Notes: a model not told the origin generated them from the letters alone. Numbered from the stretch's first letter, positions 8,510 to 17,043 are shown. The stretch: DNA of 49,458 nucleotides from an uncultured Clostridia bacterium (GCA_947629335.1 CANRDI010000013.1:1-49458), one strand, 5' to 3'. Numbers and translations: made by a program.

Positions 8510-8741
8510 CAGTCATTTTGAAAATTTCCCGATTTATTTTTGAATTTCGGCTGTTTTACTTATATTTGCACAAACGCAAACCCCAAGATTGTAAACTTTG
8601 CACAAAAAGTATTCAACTATGTATTCAACATAGACACAAGTTTTCAACAGACCTTGACTGTAAAATTATTCCTAAACAGCGGCGCAATGCGGTATAAAGG
8701 CTGTCGTTCTTCTTAGGGAAAAATGAATGCAAGTCTTTGTG

Positions 8742-8779
8742 AAAATATCCCCAACAAACCGACTGCGGGGATATTTTTT
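8742..8779. terminator. Hairpin terminator downstream of the GNAT gene
   Basis: AAAATATCCCC pairs with GGGGATATTTT around a 14-nt loop. It has runs of T on both strands, so it can work in either direction. It lies just past the end of the five-gene minus-strand operon (stop at 8819). Otherwise 8510-8818 shows nothing recognisable. Confidence 0.6.
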
Positions 8780-8818
8780 CATAATTCAAGCTCAGTCTGC
8801 ATATAATTTCGCGTTATC

Positions 8819-9313
8819 TTATGAGTGAGGCGGATCTTCGCAAACTATCTTCTCCATTGAATATTTCTGTACGGAAAGCCCCATTTTCTCATAGAACTTC
8901 TTCGCGCTTTCATTTCCTTCCCAGACATTAAGCGTGACATTATAACAGCCGCTGTCCTTGGCGAAATTCAGCACATATTCATACAGCATTGTGCCTATAT
9001 GCTGTCCTCTTAAACACTCGTCAACGCACAGATCGTCAATGTAAAGCGTATCGTGTTTTTCGAGCGACTTATCTCCGAAATGCTGAAAAACACAAAACGC
9101 ATATCCCAAAACACAGTCTTTTTCATCAACTGCCGTAAATATAGGACGCATACTGTCCGAGATAATTTCTTTAAGCTCGTTTTCATCATATTTTTTCGAG
9201 CCTTTTCTGAAAAGGTCGGGGCGCTTGTCTGAGTGTACCTTATGCACCTGCAAAAGCAGATTTATTATCCTCGGTATATCTTTTTCCTCGGCTTTTCTTA
9301 TCGTTATGTCCAT
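8819..9313 (-). CDS. GNAT family N-acetyltransferase
   Basis: A 164-residue protein with the GNAT fold: an N-terminal MDITIRKAEEKDIPRI strand-helix, the acetyl-CoA motif A region DLCVDECLRGQHIGTMLYEY (the usual Q/R-x-x-G-x-G/A loop appears as RGQHIG), and a motif B-like ending LNVWEGNESAKKFYEKMGL. It transfers an acetyl group to an amine of an unknown small molecule or protein. The ATG follows GAGGAATAAT. It begins 1 bp after the kinase stop codon and is the last gene of the Sel1/TerY-C/HAD/kinase operon, so its substrate may belong to that pathway. Confidence 0.88.
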   Translation of the reverse strand: MDITIRKAEEKDIPRIINLLLQVHKVHSDKRPDLFRKGSKKYDENELKEIISDSMRPIFTAVDEKDCVLGYAFCVFQHFGDKSLEKHDTLYIDDLCVDECLRGQHIGTMLYEYVLNFAKDSGCYNVTLNVWEGNESAKKFYEKMGLSVQKYSMEKIVCEDPPHS

Positions 9314-9314
9314 A

Positions 9315-10586
9315 TTATTCCTCGACTTTAAAGACTTCTCCGTCTATGTTTATCTGCGTTCCTACGAAGATGGGCGCTGCGCCGCCGCTTTGAGCGGTTT
9401 TTTCCGTGCCGTTCGGCAGAGTATAGCTCCAGTCGCTTTCCGTCAGGTTTTTAAGTCCCCAAAGCGCGGGATTTTTCTTGTTTCTTACGACCTCTGCGCG
9501 GGCGTTTGCGTTTTCGTCAAAGAGCTTTGCCCCGTCAAACAGAAGCACGCTCGACTTTTCTCCGACGAGTGAGAGCGGCTTTGCAAAATGTATTCCGCAC
9601 GGACAAATAAGTTTTCCCTCGTCATCTGTCTTCATTGCAGACAAAAAGTTCTGGTTTTTGCAAGAGCAGGCAGTTATCTCTCCGCGCATTTTTTTGAGCA
9701 GGTCGAGCCATTGCTTTTCAATAAGGCGCTTTTGCGGTTCGTTAAGACCGACCGTAAATGAAAACTCAAACGCTTCTTTTATGTAATCGGGCATTATCTG
9801 CCAGAATTTAATTATGTTGTTGTGAACGCCTCTTACGGGGCGGTTGCTGTCGTCGTCGGGATCGTAGACGAAAAGCGGCTCAAAGCCGTAGTGACGGCGC
9901 TCGGCTTCTTCGGTGAGGCAGACGCTTTTCAGAACGCGGCTTCCTTCGAGCGGGTCGCCCCTCAAAAGAAGCCTGAACAATACCACCGCCAGCGAATATC
10001 TGTCCGTGTACTTGTCGGGGGCTTTTTCGCCTCTTACTATTTCGGGCGCCATATAGCCGGGTTTTCCTGCGATGCCTAAATGCTCGCCGTAGGGTGCGAT
10101 GTTGTCGCAGTCGCAGATAAGAACGTCTCCGTCCGTCGGACGAATGAAAAAGCCGCCGTCGTTTATGTCCTGATAGCTCATTCCGCTGTTGTGAAGAGAG
10201 CGGAAAGCCGACGTTATCTTTATCGCCGAATTGACTACCGAATACAGCCCGTGAAGTTTCACTCGCGCATTTAAGATGTCCGAAAACGGCTTGTATTCGC
10301 TCGGAATAATGTCCATAAGAAAGCCGAAGCTGTTATCGACGTTTCCTGTCAGCATAAGCGGCATTAAAAACGCTCTGTCGGAGTTTTTGTCCTCTGTAAG
10401 AGAACGCAGATTTTCGCGGAATATATCCGGACTTTTGAGCTTATTCGGGAAATAAATTTTAAGCGCGTATTCTTTTCCCGAATATTCCGCGCGGTAGACC
10501 GTACCCTGACCGCCCGAACCGAGAATTTCGAGTATCTTTGCGCTGCCTCCAAGCTCTAACGGGACAATATCGCCGATTTTCAGCAT
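9315..10586 (-). CDS. Protein kinase-like protein of the TerY-associated type, with zinc knuckle and FHA-like tail
   Basis: A 423-residue Ser/Thr-kinase fold protein. The glycine loop is GSGGQGTVY (23-31), the ATP-anchoring Lys is K43 in YALKIY, and the catalytic loop is YQDINDGGFF with Asp140. HRD is replaced by YQD, and the Asn normally five residues after that Asp is Gly145. The metal-binding loop is DCD (159-161) instead of DFG, followed by GKPGYMAPEIVRGE. Kinases of ter-type gene clusters typically have Y-x-D and D-x-D loops like this. The C-terminal part has CSCKN...CPCG, a probable zinc knuckle, then a short beta-rich FHA-like segment ending GTQINIDGEVFKVEE. The ATG follows GGAGG. Activity is uncertain because Asn and the loop Lys are missing. 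Confidence 0.85.
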   Translation of the reverse strand: MLKIGDIVPLELGGSAKILEILGSGGQGTVYRAEYSGKEYALKIYFPNKLKSPDIFRENLRSLTEDKNSDRAFLMPLMLTGNVDNSFGFLMDIIPSEYKPFSDILNARVKLHGLYSVVNSAIKITSAFRSLHNSGMSYQDINDGGFFIRPTDGDVLICDCDNIAPYGEHLGIAGKPGYMAPEIVRGEKAPDKYTDRYSLAVVLFRLLLRGDPLEGSRVLKSVCLTEEAERRHYGFEPLFVYDPDDDSNRPVRGVHNNIIKFWQIMPDYIKEAFEFSFTVGLNEPQKRLIEKQWLDLLKKMRGEITACSCKNQNFLSAMKTDDEGKLICPCGIHFAKPLSLVGEKSSVLLFDGAKLFDENANARAEVVRNKKNPALWGLKNLTESDWSYTLPNGTEKTAQSGGAAPIFVGTQINIDGEVFKVEE

Positions 10587-10607
10587 AACAAATTAACCTC
10601 CACCATA

Positions 10608-11246
10608 TCAAAAGAACATCTTTTCGCATACCCCCGGCAATTCCGAAAATGCCGATATTTTCGCGGTCTTACGGTTTGTTTTGCCAAATCCGTATGCGGC
10701 GTGGATAAATTCTGCGCCCGCGCTGTCAGCCGCGTCAAGGTCGCCCTGAGTATCGCCGAGATATACTGCTTTTGAAATATTTTTGCGTTTTATGACAAGC
10801 TCTATGTTCTGACCTTTTGAAAGCCCTGTTTTGCCGAAGCACTCGAAATCGCAGAAAAGACGTTCTGTTCCGGAATTTTGAAAAAAGAGCTGGATATAGC
10901 CGTCCTGACAGTTGCTGACTATCATAAGCGCGTATTTTTCGGAAAGTTCGGCGAGCGTTTCGCAGAGCCTCGGATATAAGGCAGGCTTATGCTCGGCGAG
11001 ATATTCAAGCTCGAAGTCCATACATTCGGTCATTATTTTCCCGCGCAGTTTTTCATCAACATTCGGCATCATCAGCCGCGCTATCTCGTCCATTTGCTTT
11101 CCCATAAAGCCTTTCATATCAGAAACGGTTATGCAAAAGCGGCTTGTTTCGGGATGTCTTTTAAGTATGATGTTCCACGAGCCGGTGACTTCTTCGGAGC
11201 TGTCCCAGAGCGTTCCGTCAAGGTCGAAAATAACAGCGTTTTTCAT
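10608..11246 (-). CDS. HAD-superfamily phosphatase, phosphoglycolate phosphatase-like
   Basis: A 212-residue haloacid-dehalogenase hydrolase. Motif I is IFDLDGTLWD, motif II is IVSNCQ, the motif III Lys is in GLSKGQN, and motif IV is YLGDTQGDLDAADSAG. A helical cap lies between motifs I and II. Members remove phosphate from small molecules. Its ATG overlaps the stop of the TerY-C-like gene (TGATG), which indicates coupled translation and a shared role. In the usual TerY kinase triad the phosphatase is a PP2C; none is present here. Whether this HAD enzyme takes that place is speculation. Confidence 0.9.
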   Translation of the reverse strand: MKNAVIFDLDGTLWDSSEEVTGSWNIILKRHPETSRFCITVSDMKGFMGKQMDEIARLMMPNVDEKLRGKIMTECMDFELEYLAEHKPALYPRLCETLAELSEKYALMIVSNCQDGYIQLFFQNSGTERLFCDFECFGKTGLSKGQNIELVIKRKNISKAVYLGDTQGDLDAADSAGAEFIHAAYGFGKTNRKTAKISAFSELPGVCEKMFF

Positions 11247-11596
11247 CAGAACCCGCCGCCCGAAAGGCTTTCAAAGTTTTCCTCAGCGGAGGTTTCCGCA
11301 GCGTTTCCGCACCATTCGCAGACGGTCTCGTTCTCGCCGTTCCAGCAGGTGGTCTTTCCGCATTCGCTGCACTGGAAAAATCCTTTTGCCCCGCAGTACG
11401 GGCATGAGGGATATTCCGTCGTTACATAAACGCTGCCCGAAATTTCCGTATCTCCGAATTTCTCTCTTGAGGCGGTGTGTTCGCTTACTTTAAACGCCCA
11501 CGTCGCGTACCATGCCTCGTCTTCGCGCTGTTCGGCGCGTATCCCGAACAGCCCGTGGCTGTTCTTGCATTTTGTGAGAATGACTGCTGCTTTCAT
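11246..11596 (-). CDS. Stand-alone TerY-C-like zinc-binding protein
   Basis: A 116-residue protein that matches the TerY C-terminal metal-binding domain as I know it: HGLFGIRAEQRED...WYATWAFKVSE (15-39), then a Cys cluster at 65, 68, 76, 79, 84, 93 and 96 with the pattern CPYCGxxGFFQCSECGK..C...CEWCG. That domain is normally fused behind a von Willebrand A domain in TerY; here it is alone. The start is the ATG at 11596 with AGGAGG ideally placed; a TTG 7 codons upstream lies over that ribosome binding site and is rejected. It lies between the Sel1 gene (39 bp gap) and the HAD gene (1-nt overlap). Confidence 0.8.
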   Translation of the reverse strand: MKAAVILTKCKNSHGLFGIRAEQREDEAWYATWAFKVSEHTASREKFGDTEISGSVYVTTEYPSCPYCGAKGFFQCSECGKTTCWNGENETVCEWCGNAAETSAEENFESLSGGGF

Positions 11597-11635
11597 AATA
11601 TAATATCCTCCTGTCAAATGTTTATATAGATCAAA

Positions 11636-12922
11636 TTATCTTTCTTTGAGCTTTTTAAGTATCTTCGCCGCTTCTTCGTGACCGTTAGCTGCCGCGACAG
11701 TAAAATATTCGCGCGCCTTGTCAACATCTTTCGGAACATAAACGCCCTTCAGGTACATAACTCCCAAATTATACCGTGCAATGTTCGAGTTTCCGTCCGC
11801 CGCCATTTTAAAATATCGGAAAGCCTCTCCCGCGTCCTTTGCAACGCCGTTTCCCGTGTACAGACATTTTCCGTAAGAACATTGCGCGCGCGTATGCCCA
11901 AGCTCCGCCGCGCGTTTATAGAACATTGCCGCGCCCTCGTAATCCTTTTCCGCAAGACATCTTCTTGCGCTCTGATAAAGGACTTCTCCGTCGTCGGTGA
12001 CTGTTTTCGGGGCTTCTGCGGCAGGTTCTTCATAAGGCTCGTGAGAAAGCGAATGTTTGCGCCATTTTTTCGCGGCGTCCTTGTCCTGTTTTACATGAAC
12101 GCCGTTTTCATAGCAAAGCGCGATCATTTCGATCGCCTCGTCACATCCCTTTTTCGCCGAGCTTAAAAAATATTCGTAAGCCTTGTTTTCATCAGGCTCG
12201 CAGGCTATTCCCTCCGCGTAAAAATATCCGACGTAATATTCCGCCAGCGCTACGCCGTTTTCCGAGGCTCTCACAAACCATTCTCTCGCCTGTTCCGTAT
12301 TGAATATTCCTCCGCGCCCTTCAAGGCGGTAAAGCCCCATATAACATTCGGCTTCTCCGAAATCCTGAAGCGCCGCCGACTCAAACCAGTAAAGTGCCTT
12401 TTCATAGTCGCGCAGCCTGTCGAAATGACGGCCCAATGAATATTGTTCTGCGGGATCGGTTACGTTCTTTCGGCTTTCGGTTTCAGAGGCGGGCAGAGCT
12501 TCGCTTTTCTTAAACGAGATCTCGCACCCGACTGCGCAGCCTACCGCTTCTACAGCCTCCGCCGCCGTCCTGCCTTTTATGCCTATATCGTCGCGCAGGG
12601 ATTTTACGAGCTTTGTTGCCGCCGCGCATCTTACCTCAAACGGTTTTTCCCTTACCGCGTAAAGTTTTTGCGCGCAGCCGTCGTAAAGCGCCACAAAGCA
12701 GAGTTTTCTGAGAGCTTCTTCTTTCGGAAAGAAATCGGCGAAAAGCGCGTCCGCGCGTTTTCTGTCAAGAAGTATCTCCGCGCCGAATTTGCCCGTAAGA
12801 TAGCACAGCATACCTTTAAGGTCGCGCACGGCTTTTCCGTCGGGCGTATGTACCGTCCTGCAAAATGTGCAATAATCATGTTCCGTTTCATCAAAAGCTC
12901 TCCCACAGCGCCCGCATACCAT
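11636..12922 (-). CDS. Sel1-repeat protein with N-terminal zinc ribbon
   Basis: About 428 residues. The N-terminus MVCGRCGRAF...YCTFC is a four-Cys zinc ribbon. A middle alpha/beta region (about 40-140) is unrecognised. From about 155 to the end come six or more Sel1/TPR-like repeats (for example A..YWFESAALQDFGEAECYMG, AREYFTVAAANGHEEA), which usually form a protein-binding solenoid. The ATG at 12922 is preferred because GGTGA precedes it by 5 nt. ATG at 12955 has no ribosome binding site, and codons upstream of it coincide with the promoter. It is the first gene of the operon 12922-8819 and probably a scaffold or adaptor for the kinase. Confidence 0.83.
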   Translation of the reverse strand: MVCGRCGRAFDETEHDYCTFCRTVHTPDGKAVRDLKGMLCYLTGKFGAEILLDRKRADALFADFFPKEEALRKLCFVALYDGCAQKLYAVREKPFEVRCAAATKLVKSLRDDIGIKGRTAAEAVEAVGCAVGCEISFKKSEALPASETESRKNVTDPAEQYSLGRHFDRLRDYEKALYWFESAALQDFGEAECYMGLYRLEGRGGIFNTEQAREWFVRASENGVALAEYYVGYFYAEGIACEPDENKAYEYFLSSAKKGCDEAIEMIALCYENGVHVKQDKDAAKKWRKHSLSHEPYEEPAAEAPKTVTDDGEVLYQSARRCLAEKDYEGAAMFYKRAAELGHTRAQCSYGKCLYTGNGVAKDAGEAFRYFKMAADGNSNIARYNLGVMYLKGVYVPKDVDKAREYFTVAAANGHEEAAKILKKLKER

Positions 12923-12987
12923 TTCTCTCACCGTCCCGTATATATAAGATGACATAACTTTTAACTGTTTTAAGACCCACACATTAT

Positions 12988-13016
12988 ATTTTAACATAAT
13001 TTTCATAAAAAGTCAA
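12988..13016 (-). promoter_or_regulatory. Sigma-A promoter of the Sel1/TerY-C/HAD/kinase/GNAT operon
   Basis: Minus strand TTGACT (13011-13016) and TAAAAT (12988-12993) with a 17-nt spacer. It is back to back with the plus-strand promoter at 13037-13065, leaving only 20 bp between the two -35 boxes. Confidence 0.7.
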
Positions 13017-13036
13017 CGAATTTCGTATTTTATGTG

Positions 13037-13065
13037 TTGACAAATTAAAAAAAATATGTTAGAAT
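13037..13065 (+). promoter_or_regulatory. Sigma-A promoter of the membrane zinc-ribbon gene
   Basis: TTGACA (13037-13042) and TAGAAT (13060-13065) with a 17-nt spacer. It is divergent from the operon promoter at 12988-13016. Confidence 0.8.
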
Positions 13066-13116
13066 AATTATCGGTAAAGTTTACCTTATTGAAATTTTGA
13101 AGGAGGATATAATTTA

Positions 13117-13545
13117 ATGAAAACAACTTGGAGAAGAATTTTCTATGTGGTAATAATCGTAAATCTCCTTGTAGGAATTACGCTTAGTATCATCAACGCT
13201 GTACAGTATAAGAGCTTTACGGCATTCCTCAGCACGTTTATGGACACTATTTTCACGACGGCGTTGGGATCGCTTCTTATGGAACATTTCCGCAATGTTG
13301 AAAAGGGTATCGACACTGCGAACCGCAAAGCAGAGGGTATGCCTCCGCTTCCCGATAAGGCATATTCGAGCGTTCCGAATTTTGTCGGCAATATTATAAA
13401 CAGCCAGGTGGCTCAGCAGAACCAGATGCCTATGCAGGGTCAGATGCCTGCACAGGGCGGAAACGACACATGGGTATGCGGCTGCGGCGCGGTAAATTCC
13501 GTTAATGCTAACTTCTGCAAGAACTGCGGAAGCCCCAGAAAGTAA
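13117..13545 (+). CDS. Membrane protein with C-terminal zinc ribbon
   Basis: A 142-residue protein. Two membrane segments (about 7-27 and 36-57) are followed by a soluble region, a Gln/Met-rich linker (QNQMPMQGQMPAQGG) and a C-terminal zinc ribbon CGCGAVNSVNANFCKNCG. The fold suggests a membrane anchor that displays a zinc ribbon in the cytoplasm. Its function is unknown. The ATG follows AAGGAGGATATAATTTA. It diverges from the Sel1/TerY-C/kinase operon and shares its control region; zinc ribbons at both sides hint at a shared system, which is inference. Confidence 0.8.
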   Translation: MKTTWRRIFYVVIIVNLLVGITLSIINAVQYKSFTAFLSTFMDTIFTTALGSLLMEHFRNVEKGIDTANRKAEGMPPLPDKAYSSVPNFVGNIINSQVAQQNQMPMQGQMPAQGGNDTWVCGCGAVNSVNANFCKNCGSPRK

Positions 13546-13550
13546 TTTAC

Positions 13551-13682
13551 GGTTGACAGCGTATAGTGGACAGTAAAATGTATTCGCTTCGCGGATAATA
13601 TCACATTGCTTTCAAGAGAAAAGATTAGGCTTGAACTCACGCGGGTTCAAGCCTATGTGCTTTTATTCCGAAACAATCCAAT
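13551..13682 (+). repeat. Nested palindrome element, copy A
   Basis: This stretch and the reverse complement of 47888-48033 share TAGTGGACAGTAAA, then CGCTTCGCGGATAATAT, then a palindrome AGGCTTGAAC/GTTCAAGCCT nested inside an outer pair ATTG...CAAT. It may also end transcription of the upstream zinc-ribbon gene. Confidence 0.75.
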
Positions 13683-13722
13683 AACTTTTTTCCGAATTGA
13701 ACAATTTGCTGTATAAGAGAAA

Positions 13723-13760
13723 TAAGAGGTAAGAACCCTAAATTCTTACCTCTTAACTCT
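13723..13760. terminator. Hairpin of CCTCTAA-like heptads, possible terminator
   Basis: AAGAGGTAAGAA pairs with TTCTTACCTCTT (12 bp) around CCCTAAA. It follows the tRNA-Arg gene on the minus strand. The arms resemble the heptad tract at 41298-41334. Confidence 0.5.
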
Positions 13761-13770
13761 AACTTCTAAT

Positions 13771-13847
13771 TGGCGTCGCTGAGGGGATTTGAACCTCCGA
13801 CCTACCGCTTAGGAGGCGGTCGCTCTATCCAACTGAGCTACAGCGAC
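13771..13847 (-). tRNA. tRNA-Arg (anticodon CCT)
   Basis: The minus strand folds as a 77-nt tRNA. The acceptor stem is GTCGCTG/CAGCGAC with encoded CCA at the 3' end. It has a D-arm with AGCTCAGTTGGATAGAGC, the anticodon stem ACCGC/GCGGT with loop CTCCTAA, and the T-arm GGAGG-TTCAAAT-CCCCT. The anticodon CCT reads AGG (Arg). Confidence 0.95.
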
Positions 13848-14059
13848 ATTATCCATATTTTAACACTTTTCTCAGCATTTTTCAAGTGCTTAATAATAAT
13901 TTGTAGAAACTGCATAAAATTCCATCGGATATTTTTACAAATCAAACAAAGCTGTTAAATCCTTTCCTTTCTGTTTGTTATTCATAGTATCGCATAAATG
14001 CGCCTGAGAATACGGACGGGCTTTATCTGCACAGCCTGAGGAAATGTTTTGGAAATTCG

Positions 14060-14088
14060 GTTGACATTATGCGCAAAATTTGATATAA
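14060..14088 (+). promoter_or_regulatory. Sigma-A promoter of the sugar importer operon
   Basis: TTGACA (14060-14065) and TATAAT (14083-14088), both perfect, with a 17-nt spacer. The leader to the ATG at 14299 is about 200 nt. It contains CAGACTGTATAAAAAGTC...TTTTATAGACTGCCTG (14225-14268), an inverted-repeat relative of the CAG-element tail that could fold near the start of translation. Confidence 0.85.
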
Positions 14089-14224
14089 TAAAACTGTATA
14101 GTTTTTTAAAGAAAGGCTGAAACGTGCGCTTAACATTTGCGGCTTATTCTTTCAATACAGCCGGCGCGTCAGCCGAAACAAAACTTATTTCAAAGGACCG
14201 GCAGCTTAAAAAGCTGATATGAGG

Positions 14225-14268
14225 CAGACTGTATAAAAAGTCAGATCTAAGGTTTTATAGACTGCCTG
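14225..14268 (-). repeat. Short CAG-element relative in importer leader
   Basis: CAGACTGTATAAAAAGTCAG is the reverse complement of the tail seen at 23010-23031 and 28012-28031. An inverted half, TTTTATAGACTGCCTG, ends the element. Confidence 0.6.
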
Positions 14269-14298
14269 ATAAAGTACAAACATAAAGGAGGAGCAAAA

Positions 14299-17043
14299 AT
14301 GAGAAAGATCGCGGCGCTAATACTTGCGGCGGCTGTTTCTGTATGCGCAGTGAGCGCGGATATTTCCGTCCGCGCGGAAAATACACCGGACAGCTATGAT
14401 ACGCGGACAAGCGATGTTTTCAGCTCCACACAGTCCGAAAGCTCCTATGAAAAATACATTGCGTCACATTCGGACAAACCCGCTGCGTCGGAAAATGTCT
14501 CGGTTATGATAGGCAATTTTATTGCTCTGGGAAATGCGGACTGTTCAATCTCGACCGCCGTTAATACAATGGGCGGACTTATATGGCGCGGGACAGGCGA
14601 GGTCTCGTGGGACTTTAAGATCGAAAATGCAGGGCTTTACTGTCTTGAAATGAAATATTATTCCGAAAGCGAAAATAATTCTTTTATTTCTTTCGGTATC
14701 GACATTGACGGTGATTATCCCTTTGATGAAGCAAGAGAAGTCAAGCTTTACAGATATTGGCGCAACAGAACGTCTATAAGACTTGACGAAAATTATCAAG
14801 ATCAGATACTTCCCGATCTCGTCAGATATAACTGTAATATGGCATCTCTCATAACGCAGAGCAGCATAACCGACGAGCCGCTTAAATTCTATCTTTCCAA
14901 AGGCGAACACAAGATCACTCTTCACGGGATCTCTACCGATTTTTGCATAAACACTCTGAGATTTTGTATGGAGAATGAAGCCGTTTCATATGATGAGATA
15001 AAACCGTCGGAGGAAAAGCTGAATGAAACGCCTGCGCTTTTTGACGGGAAAACGATAATAGCCGAGGCGGAAATGCCGAAATACACAAATTCTGCGGTAC
15101 TCAGACCTACGTCCGAGCCGTCAGACTATACCGTAAGTCCCTCTCACCCCGCCTATATGCGCTATAACACCATAGGCGCGGACAGTTGGAACACAGCGGG
15201 ACAGACGATCTATTATGAGATAACGGTGCCGTCGGACGGATATTATGCGCTTAATATAAAATGCAGGCTAAACGGTCGGTCGGGGCTTTCGGCTTACAGA
15301 AGGATAGCCGTAAACGGCTCCGTGCCGTGCGAAGAACTGAACGAGGTCGTTATACCGTACGCTTCTGACTGGCAGGGGGTCTCGCCTAAGACAAAAGACG
15401 GCGAGGAAATTTTTGTACAGCTTTCGGCAGGAAAGAACATTATCTCGCTCGAAGCGATAAACGGAACGTCGGGAAACGCTCTGCGGTCGCTCGGCGCTGT
15501 CGCTGCGGAGCTTCTTAACGGCATTGATAAAGGCGGTCTGAGCGGGAGATACGGAGAATACGCCGAGGCGCTGCTTTCGGAAAAAGAGCTGCTTGATCAG
15601 GACTCGGACGGAAAGTTTGTTTGTCCGGAGCTTACGGTTCTGGTAAATCTGCTTGAAAAATATGAGCAGAAAGAGCCCGAAGACTGTTCTGACCTTAGAA
15701 AGAGCGTGAATTTTCTGTGCAAATGGATAGAAGAAAGCGAAAAATGCTCGGTCGAAATGGATTATATTGAGCTTCGGACAGTCCACGAGGATTTCCGTGA
15801 CATTTCACGAAATTTTTTCAAACAGCTCTGGTTTGCGATACAAAAGTTTTTCAATTCATTTTTTGTCAATAACACCGCTGCATCGGACGGTACTGAGGAT
15901 AAAAGCCTTACGGTATCCGCCGAAAAGTCGGACGCAGATATAATAAACAGCCTTTCGGGCAATATTTCAGACGGAATAGTTATCCGTACAAATTCGTCGG
16001 ATCTGCTCGAAGCAGCTCTTTCGGGAAACACGCCTGATGTGGCGCTGTTTGTTGACGCGGATGAGGCATACGAGCTTGCGTCAAGGGGACTGCTTTTAAA
16101 TCTAAGAACGCTTTCGGAATATGAAACGGTCGGCGCGAGCGTTTCTTCGGGGGCATCTCGGATGTACACCTATAACGGCGGGGTCTACGGCATTCCGCTT
16201 ACAAACAGTTTTCCGATGATGTTCTGCCGTACTGACATTCTGAGCGAACTGGGACTGAGCGCTCCGGAATCGTGGGACGAGCTTGAAGAAATGATGCCCG
16301 TATTGAATGAAAACGGGCTTACGGTCGGACTTGGGCAGACGTCGGAGTTTTCCGAGGAAAACGCATTTATGATAATGCTTAGTCAGAGCGGTTCTGACCT
16401 GACAAATATTGATTTTAACGACGACAGCATAAAGTCCGCATTTTCCCGATATGTCGGGTTTTATACGGAATACGGCTGTTTGAGGGAATATGACGCTCTC
16501 CGAATGTTTGACGCGGGAACAATGCCGATAGTTATAGCGGATTATGCGGAATTTTACGGAGAACTTTCCGAGGTGAGCAGGCTCAGCGGGCTGTGGGGTA
16601 TATATCATGTCCCCGGAACGCGGCGCACCGACCAAAACGGAACTTCGACCCTCGATTACAGTACGGGCGCAAGATCTCTCGGAGCGGTCATATTTGCGGA
16701 CTGCGAAGATCCTGCGGCGGCATGGGAGTTTGTAAAACAGTTTATGTCTGAGGAAGTGCAGATCTGTTTCGGAGTAATGAAAGAAGCGTCCGAGTCAAAG
16801 ATATATGCTTCGTCCGTTTCATCGTCGGTTTCCGCCATAAGACAGTCGCCAATATTTTCCCGAAAGATATTGGCTCAGGCTTCGCGCATAAACACGTCTG
16901 CAAACAGCTTTGCGGAAGATATGCTGAAAAATGCGGTAAAGAGCGCGTTTTCCGAGGCTTTAAGCGAAAAGACCTCGGCAAAAGAAGCAATAGCGAAGTA
17001 CGGAAACGCGGCAAAAGCCGAAATTTTAAAAACTTATCATTGA
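14299..17043 (+). CDS. Large secreted ABC sugar-binding protein with two CBM-like N-terminal domains
   Basis: A 914-residue secreted protein. A signal peptide covers about 1-26 (LILAAAVSVCAVSADISVRA); there is no good lipobox. Residues about 65-220 and 250-410 look like two beta-sandwich carbohydrate-binding domains (for example YYEITVPSDGYYALNIKCR and GLYCLEMKYYSE). About 410-530 is helical linker. Residues about 534-914 are an extracellular solute-binding domain family 1 (GVYGIPLTNSFPMMFCRTDILSELGL). Ordinary sugar-binding proteins are about 420-450 residues, so this is roughly double length. The ATG follows AAGGAGGAGC. It is first in an operon with two permeases. Confidence 0.87.
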   Translation: MRKIAALILAAAVSVCAVSADISVRAENTPDSYDTRTSDVFSSTQSESSYEKYIASHSDKPAASENVSVMIGNFIALGNADCSISTAVNTMGGLIWRGTGEVSWDFKIENAGLYCLEMKYYSESENNSFISFGIDIDGDYPFDEAREVKLYRYWRNRTSIRLDENYQDQILPDLVRYNCNMASLITQSSITDEPLKFYLSKGEHKITLHGISTDFCINTLRFCMENEAVSYDEIKPSEEKLNETPALFDGKTIIAEAEMPKYTNSAVLRPTSEPSDYTVSPSHPAYMRYNTIGADSWNTAGQTIYYEITVPSDGYYALNIKCRLNGRSGLSAYRRIAVNGSVPCEELNEVVIPYASDWQGVSPKTKDGEEIFVQLSAGKNIISLEAINGTSGNALRSLGAVAAELLNGIDKGGLSGRYGEYAEALLSEKELLDQDSDGKFVCPELTVLVNLLEKYEQKEPEDCSDLRKSVNFLCKWIEESEKCSVEMDYIELRTVHEDFRDISRNFFKQLWFAIQKFFNSFFVNNTAASDGTEDKSLTVSAEKSDADIINSLSGNISDGIVIRTNSSDLLEAALSGNTPDVALFVDADEAYELASRGLLLNLRTLSEYETVGASVSSGASRMYTYNGGVYGIPLTNSFPMMFCRTDILSELGLSAPESWDELEEMMPVLNENGLTVGLGQTSEFSEENAFMIMLSQSGSDLTNIDFNDDSIKSAFSRYVGFYTEYGCLREYDALRMFDAGTMPIVIADYAEFYGELSEVSRLSGLWGIYHVPGTRRTDQNGTSTLDYSTGARSLGAVIFADCEDPAAAWEFVKQFMSEEVQICFGVMKEASESKIYASSVSSSVSAIRQSPIFSRKILAQASRINTSANSFAEDMLKNAVKSAFSEALSEKTSAKEAIAKYGNAAKAEILKTYH

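Noticed and set aside
13771-13847. Integration site (attB) at the tRNA-Arg gene
   Set aside because: No integrase gene and no duplicated tRNA 3' end were found in the window.
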